Assembly: GCA_905214155.1 (NCBI GenBank)
Contig: CAJMLC010000014.1
Coordinates: forward strand, 1 to 19,014
DNA: 19,014 nucleotides
Source: an uncultured bacterium
GTDB lineage: Bacteria > Bacillota > Clostridia > Oscillospirales > Oscillospiraceae
Direction of reading: 5' to 3'
The translations under genes and the position numbers were made by a program. The notes below the pieces were generated by a model. The model did not search any database. It saw only the letters and a program-made list of their open reading frames with translations, and was not told where the DNA came from. Position 1 is the first letter of the stretch; each line of letters opens with the position of its first letter. This document shows, one piece after another, positions 14,136 through 19,014 of the stretch.

Positions 14136-14512
14136 AGCACACGCTCTTTGCCTGTCTGCTGCTGGGCGTGACGCTCGGCTTCTGCATTTTCTCGTCCGTG
14201 ACCGTCCGGGCCAAGACGCAGACCGTGAACGACGCGATCGCATCCTCGCGCAACGCCGCCTCGCGCGACGATTTTGAATCCGCCGCCGACTCGCTCCAAG
14301 CGGCGAAGGAAACTTGGGCGGCGCACGAGCGCTTTTTCGGCGTCGTGCTCGCGCACGAGGAGCTGGACGAGGTCAACATCGCCTTTGCGGAGCTTTTGCA
14401 GTACGCATCGCTGGCGGACAAGGACGATTTTCTCGCGGGCTCGGCGCGCCTCGCCGCGACGATCGAGCACATCCGCGAAATGGAAGTGCCGAGTTATCAC
14501 AATCTCTTATAA
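14132..14512 (+). CDS. DUF4363-type membrane-anchored protein
   Basis: 126 residues: one N-terminal hydrophobic segment (about 4-21, FACLLLGVTLGFCIFSSV), then a helical, Ala/Glu-rich extracytoplasmic domain (for example DFESAADSLQAAKETWAAHE). This size and layout, directly after a DUF421 gene, fits the DUF4363 family. The function is unknown. The start overlaps the DUF421 stop by 4 nt. A hairpin repeat begins 2 nt after the stop and may end or stabilise the transcript. The family name rests on context and general resemblance rather than a strong motif. Confidence 0.75.
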   Translation: MKHTLFACLLLGVTLGFCIFSSVTVRAKTQTVNDAIASSRNAASRDDFESAADSLQAAKETWAAHERFFGVVLAHEELDEVNIAFAELLQYASLADKDDFLAGSARLAATIEHIREMEVPSYHNLL

Positions 14513-14514
14513 TA

Positions 14515-14661
14515 GGCTCCCCTTGATTGCATCAAGGGGAGCTGGCCGAGCGAAGCGAGGTCTGAGGGGATTAAGGCCACCGATGATTGACAATCCCTCC
14601 GTCACGGCTTCGCCGTGCCACCTCCCTTTACACAAGGGAGGCTTTGACCGCTGCGGCGGGG
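14515..14661 (+). repeat. Composite hairpin repeat, copy 1: P3 short + inverted P2 + CCGCTGCGGCGGGG
   Basis: P3 (14515-14578): hairpin 1 CCCCTTGAT-TGC-ATCAAGGGG; hairpin 2 GGCC-GA-GC around GAA with GC-GA-GGTC; tail CTGAGGGGATTAAGGCC. A 10-nt linker ACCGATGATT is followed by P2 copy 3 on the opposite strand (14589-14642), then CCGCTGCGGCGGGG (14648-14661). The same order recurs at 15308-15522. The stretch 14513-14743 holds only this repeat and the thioredoxin promoter. Confidence 0.88.
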
Positions 14662-14684
14662 AAAGCGCGGATGTTCACAACTGG

Positions 14685-14715
14685 TTCACGCTTTCTGGAC
14701 AAGGCGTGATATACT
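14685..14715 (+). promoter_or_regulatory. Promoter of the thioredoxin-FTR operon
   Basis: Extended -10 TGA-TATACT (14707-14715). TTCACG (14685-14690) lies 19 nt upstream as a weak -35. The start would be about 14722, and AAGGAGG (14729-14735) follows 8 nt before the ATG. Confidence 0.65.
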
Positions 14716-14743
14716 ATAGAAAAAAGCCAAGGAGGCGTAAACC

Positions 14744-15055
14744 ATGACGATTTTGACAAGCGAAAATTTTGACCGCGAGGTGCTGAACTCGGACAAGCCC
14801 GTGGTCGTGGATTTCTGGGCGACGTGGTGCGGCCCGTGCATGATGCTCAGCCCCATCATGGAAGAGCTGGACGGCGAGATGCCGGACGTAAAGTTCTGCA
14901 AGCTGAACGTGGACGACGAGCGCGACCTCGCCATCGAATACGGCGTGCAGTCGATCCCGATGCTGCTGTTCGTGAAAAACGGCGAGATCGCGGGCACGAG
15001 CATCGGCTATGCCGACAAGGCAAGCATCCGCGCGCGCATCGAGGCAGCGCTATGA
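14744..15055 (+). CDS. trxA: Thioredoxin
   Basis: Cytoplasmic thiol-disulfide carrier that reduces target proteins. 103 residues, standard length. The active site WCGPC is at 28-32 in VVDFWATWCGPCMM, and the cis-proline is Pro72 in GVQSIPMLLFVKNGE. A strong AAGGAGG ribosome site precedes the ATG. The stop overlaps the start of an FTR-like gene (ATGA, 15052-15055), which suggests that this thioredoxin receives electrons from ferredoxin rather than from an NADPH-dependent thioredoxin reductase. The gene symbol is used in the general sense; a genome may hold several paralogues. Confidence 0.96.
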   Translation: MTILTSENFDREVLNSDKPVVVDFWATWCGPCMMLSPIMEELDGEMPDVKFCKLNVDDERDLAIEYGVQSIPMLLFVKNGEIAGTSIGYADKASIRARIEAAL

Positions 15056-15249
15056 AAGTACGCCTGAACGAGGACAAAGACGTTGTCGCGAAGATCCGCG
15101 AGGGGTTAAAGCGCACGGGCGGCTATTGCCCGTGCAGGCTCGCCCGGACGGAAGAAAATAAATGTATGTGCGAGGAATTCAAGCGCCAGATCGCCGATCC
15201 CGATTTTGAGGGCTATTGCCATTGTATGCTCTATTATAAGGAGAAGTAA
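15052..15249 (+). CDS. Ferredoxin-thioredoxin reductase catalytic-subunit-like protein
   Basis: 65 residues with three paired-cysteine motifs: CPC (26-28), CMC (38-40) and CHC (56-58, in GYCHCMLYY). FTR catalytic subunits use two CPC motifs and a CHC motif to hold a [4Fe-4S] cluster next to a redox disulfide, passing electrons from ferredoxin to thioredoxin. Here the second pair is CMC, the spacings are 9 and 15 residues (16 and 8 in the plant/cyanobacterial enzyme), and the protein is shorter. No gene for a variable subunit is adjacent. It is translationally coupled to thioredoxin, which supports the role strongly. No terminator was found in the 26 nt before the repeats that follow. Confidence 0.88.
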   Translation: MKVRLNEDKDVVAKIREGLKRTGGYCPCRLARTEENKCMCEEFKRQIADPDFEGYCHCMLYYKEK

Positions 15250-15275
15250 GGCCGCTCGAATCCCGCCGCAGCGGC

Positions 15276-15303
15276 TTGTAGGGGCGGACGACTCTGTCCG
15301 CCC
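15276..15303. repeat. 28-bp terminal inverted repeat, left arm
   Basis: Exact reverse complement of 15525-15552. It is itself a hairpin (GGGCGGAC, 6 nt, GTCCGCCC). Together the two arms enclose 221 bp with no gene. The preceding CCCGCCGCAGCGG (15262-15274) also has its complement at 15509-15521, but inside the right arm rather than outside it. Confidence 0.93.
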
Positions 15304-15307
15304 GAAA

Positions 15308-15522
15308 GGCCCCCCTTGATTGCATCAAGGGGCCGCGAAGCGGGGGCGCGGGAGTGAATGACATGCCGGTGGCATGTCAGAGCCGCGCCCCGGAATGCCC
15401 GCAGGCATTTGGCGCGCAGCGCCTGAGGGGATCAAGGCCATCGATGGTTGACAATCCCTCCGTCACGGCTTCGCCGTGCCACCTCCCTTTACACAAGGGA
15501 GGCTTTGACCGCTGCGGCGGGG
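15308..15522 (+). repeat. Composite hairpin repeat, copy 2: P3 long + inverted P2 + CCGCTGCGGCGGGG
   Basis: Same order and direction as 14515-14661. P3 (15308-15439) has the same hairpin 1 and tail, but its centre is replaced by a longer nested structure: GCGCGG with CCGCGC enclosing GACATGCC-GGT-GGCATGTC, then AATGCC-CGCA-GGCATT. Linker ATCGATGGTT, then P2 copy 4 (15450-15503), near-identical to copy 3. Gap 15250-15688 contains this element, the 28-bp inverted repeat around it and the next promoter; no gene is seen. Confidence 0.88.
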
Positions 15523-15524
15523 AT

Positions 15525-15552
15525 GGGCGGACAGAGTCGTCCGCCCCTACAA
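15525..15552. repeat. 28-bp terminal inverted repeat, right arm
   Basis: Exact reverse complement of 15276-15303. It starts 3 nt after the composite repeat copy 2 and ends in CCCCTACAA. Confidence 0.93.
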
Positions 15553-15577
15553 CCGTCCCCCGTCAGCCTTTGCCGCA

Positions 15578-15600
15578 AAGAAATTCTTAAAAAATTTCTT
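15578..15600. repeat. 8-bp AT-rich inverted repeat upstream of the surface-protein promoter
   Basis: AAGAAATT (15578-15585) and AATTTCTT (15593-15600) are exact complements around 7 nt. It sits just upstream of the -35 box and could be an operator or UP-like element. It is short and AT-rich, so chance is possible. Confidence 0.4.
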
Positions 15601-15605
15601 AGAGA

Positions 15606-15633
15606 TTGCAATTTGGCTATTTTATGGTACACT
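15606..15633 (+). promoter_or_regulatory. Probable promoter of the SLH surface-protein gene
   Basis: TTGCAA (15606-15611), 16 nt, TACACT (15628-15633) with TGG before the -10 (extended -10). The leader is about 50 nt. The ribosome site AAAGAGG (15674-15680) is 8 nt before the ATG at 15689. Confidence 0.6.
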
Positions 15634-15688
15634 GTATGTGAGTAAGTATCCCCTTTTGGAATGGAAAAACATGAAAGAGGTGTAAAAG

Positions 15689-18600
15689 ATGAAATTTACA
15701 AAGAATCGGCTTTTGAGCCTGCTGTTGGTTCTGGCCATGATGCTGGCGCTGGTGCCGACGGTGTTTGCGGCCAGAACACTGGCATTTGACAGTGCCGACG
15801 CGATCAATCTGCAAGTTGGCCAGTCTATCAATGTGCCAACAGCCACTTGTCAAGATGCTGAGGACACGGGGACTACACATACTGTCACTGTTACAATCAA
15901 GCCTGAATCTGGCGATGCCGCCACGATTGTAGCCGGTCAGCTGACTGCGGTAAAACCCGGCACTGTCACTTTGCGTGCTGCCTGCACCACCCAAGGCTGC
16001 TCAACAACTCCTGTTGAAAAGACTGTCACCGTCACCAAGGCTACGATTACAGTCCCGACCTCTATCGCTACATTTACTAAGCCGACGGGTTCTACAAAGA
16101 GTGATGTCGAAGCCAAGCTGAATGAAGAACTTACAGCTGCGCTGACTGGCTCCAATACTGATAAGTTGGATACCAGTGCAGCTTGGACTGTTTCTCCAGC
16201 CTTTGATTCCACAAATGCAGGAACCTTTACTTTTAGTAAAGTGATTACACTTTCGACTGAAAATCAGGCTAAATATCAAATCAACACTGCTGACAATGCC
16301 ACTGCAACTGTTACCTGCACAGTCAATATCGCCGTCGCTCCTAACCTTGGCGACATTACGCGCAAGGTAAATGATGGTGCTTATGCTGATAAGGCCGTTA
16401 TTAAGAAAACTGCTACTACAACTCCCTCGGCTGTGAAGCTTACTGCTAAAGTTGATCCTGTAGATGGCGCAAATCTGTCTTATCAGTGGTATGCGTCAAC
16501 TGCAACTGGTGAGCACAATGATGTCAGTGATAAAATTACTGGAGCAACCTCCGAAGATTATACCTTAGATCCCAACACACAGCTCAACAAAGCGGGAACC
16601 TATTACTTCGTGTGCAAAGTAACAGCCACAAACACCACCACTAATCTGCCTACTAGTAAAGAATCCGCTGCTTTTAAGGTTGAGGTTTTTGAGCCTTTCA
16701 AGGTCACTGTTTCCCCGTACAACCATCCTTCTACCCGTTATGTTGGCAATACTCTCTACTATACATCCACTGTTTACAAATATGTAGAAGGTACTGGATA
16801 TACACCGGCCACCATGGGTGCCGATAAGGATTACACCAAAGTCTACTTTACATATTCCTATTCTGGCTCCTTGACGCCCGAAACTACAACATACGTAACT
16901 GATAACAGTTTCTATGTTGCAATTACCGGCGCTGACAACAAGAGCGGCACTAGCCTGACTGTTTCGGCAACCGCTTATAAGGGCAACGATTCTCTGGAAG
17001 CGAATGGCGGCAAGGGCACTTCTTCCGCTGTCACTGTGTATCCTGCGAGTGCTTCGACCGTTACGATCAACCCGACGAGCACCACAGCGGCGCTGATGGA
17101 CGAAAATACCATCACCAGTGCTGTCTACTCTGCCATTGGCTCGTACTATACGAACACTGTTGAACGTGTCGTCTTTGAAACCAGCAGCACTTACGGCTCC
17201 TTCTCGACAACTGGTTCCAGCACATATACGTATTCGCAGCCTGCATACGTTTCTTCCACTTCTTCTTACTATACGCCCAAGATCAACAGCGTTTACTTTG
17301 TTCCGAGCAGCAGCTATGTCGGCTTTACCAATCCCAACCTTGCTATCTCCTATACTGCATACGGCTCTAATGGCAAGATCGTAGCTACTGGCTCCATCAA
17401 GTTCACAACAACTAGTTCCATCACCTACAGCACCACGGCCAGCACGCCGGTCTATTTCAAGGCGTCTGATTTCTCCGACTACTTCAAGACGGCTCTGGGC
17501 GGCACGTACAACTCCTCCTACTACACGCTGAGCGAAGTCACGTTCGGCACACCGCGTGTCTCTAACAGCTCCGTCACCTCCGGTACGCTGTACTACAACA
17601 GCGGCTATGTCTACTCCACCACGAAGGTTCCGGCGGCCAACCTCGGCTACGTGAGCTACACGCCGTCCAGCTCGACCAGCACCTACACCGTCTCCGTCCC
17701 GTTCACGGCCTACGGCACGTACTACTATGGTTCCACTGCCACAAAGACCGTCTCCGGCACGGTGACGATCAAGGTCAACGACGGCCACGTGATCACGATG
17801 GTCGGCACCGACTTCAAGTCGGCCTCCATCTGGAGCGACATCACCTCCAAGCATCCCGGTGTGAGCTACGTCTCGTTCTCCCAGCCGCAGAGCACGGTGG
17901 GCAAGCTGTATTACGGCTATACCTCCATCGCCAGCAAGGGTTCGCTCGTGAGCTACACCAACCGCTTCAACAACAGCAACTATAACTACTCCTACGCGAA
18001 CACGATCAAGAGCATCGACGGCATCTACTTCGTCCCGGCGGCGGGCTGCCTCGACACCGTGACCCTGACCTACACCGCTTACACGTCCGCCACCGCGACG
18101 ACCGGTGTCAGCGACACGATCACCTTCACCATCACGAAGAAGACCGCCTCGTCCATCTTCAACGACGTCACCGCCTCCAACACCGGCAAGTGGTCCGCCG
18201 ACGCCATCGACTTCCTCGCGCGCAACAGCATCGTCGAGGGCGGCAGCTACGGCACGTTCAACCCGAACGGCAACATGACCCGCGGCGACTTCGTCCTCAT
18301 GCTCTACCGCATGGCGGGCAAGCCCTCCGTCTCCGGCATCTCCAACCCGTTCACGGATGTGAAGTCCACGGATTACTACTACAACGCGATCCTCTGGGCC
18401 TATCGCAACGACATCGTGACCGGCGTCGACGCCAAGACCTTCGCGCCCAAGAAGAACATCACGCGCGAGCAGATCGCCGCCACGCTCTACCGCATGGCCG
18501 GCAGCCCGTCGACCTCCGGCTATCTGACCGGTTACTATGATTACGCCAAGATCCACAGCTATGCGACCAACGCCATGCGCTGGGCCATCAGCAACGGCGT

Positions 18601-18691
18601 CATCACCGGCAGCAACGGCTACCTCACCCCGACCAACAACGCCACCCGCGCACAGGTCGCCACCATGCTGCACCGTTATCTCACCAAGTAA
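15689..18691 (+). CDS. Secreted SLH-domain surface (S-layer-type) protein with Tyr/Ser/Thr-rich repeats
   Basis: 1000 residues. A signal peptide (1-27, MKFTKNRLLSLLLVLAMMLA..., probable cut after VFA) is followed by a bacterial Ig-like region (about 30-115) and a second Ig-like domain (about 235-335; LSYQWYAS, TYYFVCKVT). Next is a Tyr/Ser/Thr-rich region with three repeats of about 110-120 residues (starting near 494, 617 and 728), each with a VxF(x)xP strand, a YFVP or SYTP strand and a TAYG/TAYT strand. Three SLH domains end the protein: about 820-885 (FNDV...LYRMAG), 888-945 (FTDV...LYRMAG) and 949-1000 (ending ATMLHRYL). SLH domains tether proteins to secondary wall polymers, so it is probably wall-bound. 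It is transcribed alone. Base composition changes along the gene (about 42% GC near 16300 against about 66% near 18000-18480). Confidence 0.93.
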   Translation: MKFTKNRLLSLLLVLAMMLALVPTVFAARTLAFDSADAINLQVGQSINVPTATCQDAEDTGTTHTVTVTIKPESGDAATIVAGQLTAVKPGTVTLRAACTTQGCSTTPVEKTVTVTKATITVPTSIATFTKPTGSTKSDVEAKLNEELTAALTGSNTDKLDTSAAWTVSPAFDSTNAGTFTFSKVITLSTENQAKYQINTADNATATVTCTVNIAVAPNLGDITRKVNDGAYADKAVIKKTATTTPSAVKLTAKVDPVDGANLSYQWYASTATGEHNDVSDKITGATSEDYTLDPNTQLNKAGTYYFVCKVTATNTTTNLPTSKESAAFKVEVFEPFKVTVSPYNHPSTRYVGNTLYYTSTVYKYVEGTGYTPATMGADKDYTKVYFTYSYSGSLTPETTTYVTDNSFYVAITGADNKSGTSLTVSATAYKGNDSLEANGGKGTSSAVTVYPASASTVTINPTSTTAALMDENTITSAVYSAIGSYYTNTVERVVFETSSTYGSFSTTGSSTYTYSQPAYVSSTSSYYTPKINSVYFVPSSSYVGFTNPNLAISYTAYGSNGKIVATGSIKFTTTSSITYSTTASTPVYFKASDFSDYFKTALGGTYNSSYYTLSEVTFGTPRVSNSSVTSGTLYYNSGYVYSTTKVPAANLGYVSYTPSSSTSTYTVSVPFTAYGTYYYGSTATKTVSGTVTIKVNDGHVITMVGTDFKSASIWSDITSKHPGVSYVSFSQPQSTVGKLYYGYTSIASKGSLVSYTNRFNNSNYNYSYANTIKSIDGIYFVPAAGCLDTVTLTYTAYTSATATTGVSDTITFTITKKTASSIFNDVTASNTGKWSADAIDFLARNSIVEGGSYGTFNPNGNMTRGDFVLMLYRMAGKPSVSGISNPFTDVKSTDYYYNAILWAYRNDIVTGVDAKTFAPKKNITREQIAATLYRMAGSPSTSGYLTGYYDYAKIHSYATNAMRWAISNGVITGSNGYLTPTNNATRAQVATMLHRYLTK

Positions 18692-18707
18692 ATTCCAATT
18701 AAAACCG

Positions 18708-18740
18708 GCCCTGTTTCCACGGAAACAGGGCTGATTTTTT
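18708..18740 (+). terminator. Rho-independent terminator of the surface-protein gene
   Basis: GCCCTGTTTC-CACG-GAAACAGGGC (18708-18731) forms a perfect 10-bp stem with a 4-nt loop, followed by TGA and six T. It starts 17 nt after the stop codon. Confidence 0.95.
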
Positions 18741-18754
18741 CTCTCCTCTATTAA

Positions 18755-18888
18755 GGCTCCCCTCTTGTTTGTACCAAGGGGCCGCGAAGCGGGGGCGCGG
18801 GAGTGAATGATATGCCGGTGGCATGTCAGAGCCGCGCTCCGGAATGCCCTCAGGCATTTGGCGCGCAGCGACTGAGGGGATAAAGGCC
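18755..18888 (+). repeat. Hairpin repeat, type P3 long, second copy
   Basis: Closely matches 15308-15439, including the nested ATGCC-GGT-GGCAT hairpin and AATGCC...GGCATT, and ends CTGAGGGGATAAAGGCC. Hairpin 1 has diverged (CCCCTCTTG...CCAAGGGG). No P2 follows it here. Gap 18692-19014 contains the terminator, this element and two further hairpins; no gene is seen. Confidence 0.85.
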
Positions 18889-18936
18889 CAAAATGCGCTC
18901 CGCTGCGCAAACGAAAACCGGCGCTCTGTTTGCTGC

Positions 18937-18949
18937 CCCCTGACAGGGG
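18937..18949. repeat. 13-bp GC-rich palindrome
   Basis: CCCCTG-A-CAGGGG. It is similar in style to hairpin 1 of the P elements and followed by GGCGGCGGGG, so it may be a degenerate fragment of such an element. Confidence 0.45.
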
Positions 18950-18970
18950 TAACAATGGCGGCGGGGATTA

Positions 18971-19003
18971 CCCGGCTGGTGTTTCAGGCACCAGCTGGGT
19001 TTT
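18971..19003 (+). terminator. Terminator-like hairpin near the window edge
   Basis: CCCGGCTGGTG (18971-18981) pairs with CACCAGCTGGG (18989-18999) over 11 positions with one G-T, loop TTTCAGG, followed by four T. The surface-protein gene already has a better terminator, so this may be a second terminator or another repeat-type hairpin. Confidence 0.45.
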
Positions 19004-19014
19004 CCATTGGCGTA

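Noticed and set aside
14274..14747. Plus-strand frames through the repeats before thioredoxin (and similar at 15354-15645)
   Set aside because: They contain peptide translations of P2 repeats and are out of frame with the DUF4363 and thioredoxin genes. They are repeat artefacts.
16565..18955. Long open frame on the minus strand across the surface-protein gene (about 796 codons)
   Set aside because: It is antisense to a well-supported gene with signal peptide and SLH domains. The translation is Arg/Gly/Val-rich without recognisable domains, and it starts inside a repeat. GC-ending codons of the real gene leave few antisense stops.

Overview
The window looks like chromosomal DNA from a GC-rich, anaerobic, gut-type member of the Clostridia, most likely the Oscillospiraceae/Ruminococcaceae group. 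This is inferred from four things: the tig-clpP-clpX order, a ruvCAB operon linked to glmM, a stand-alone ferredoxin-thioredoxin reductase-like protein beside thioredoxin, and an SLH-domain surface protein with many dispersed hairpin repeats in the intergenic gaps. No rRNA, tRNA, phage, insertion sequence or CRISPR array was seen.

Layout: 1-2769 (minus) is the protein quality-control cluster: trigger factor, ClpP and the first half of ClpX, which runs off the left edge. 2921-8517 (minus) is a very compact seven-gene run starting at lepB: signal peptidase I, ribosome-assembly GTPase RbgA, RNase HII, a YraN-family nuclease-fold protein, an M19 dipeptidase, threonine synthase and a metallophosphoesterase. 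Its genes overlap or touch. 8518-9047 is a 530-bp gene-free block of hairpin repeats plus a terminator. 9048-9326 (minus) is a small double zinc-ribbon protein behind a perfect consensus promoter and a leader of about 230 nt. 9612-13340 (minus) is an operon of a 58-residue membrane protein, ruvC, ruvA, ruvB and glmM. It starts at a divergent promoter region whose plus side drives a DUF421 membrane protein and a DUF4363 protein (13458-14512). 14744-15249 (plus) is the thioredoxin/FTR-like pair, bracketed by two same-direction copies of a composite hairpin repeat. 15689-18691 (plus) is a 1000-residue secreted SLH-domain surface protein with its own promoter and terminator. The rest, to 19014, is more repeat.

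Functional themes: proteostasis (Tig delivers nascent chains, ClpXP degrades), Holliday junction processing (RuvABC), cell-wall precursor synthesis (GlmM), secretion (LepB would process the surface protein's signal peptide) and thiol redox (ferredoxin to FTR-like protein to thioredoxin).

The most interesting material is: (i) at least three families of intergenic elements that share one architecture, with hairpin arms that change sequence while staying paired; (ii) the redox operon enclosed by these elements; (iii) a surface-protein gene whose 5' and 3' parts differ sharply in base composition; (iv) an unidentified leader or small RNA at 9327-9558; (v) a 35-bp near-perfect palindrome between clpP and clpX.
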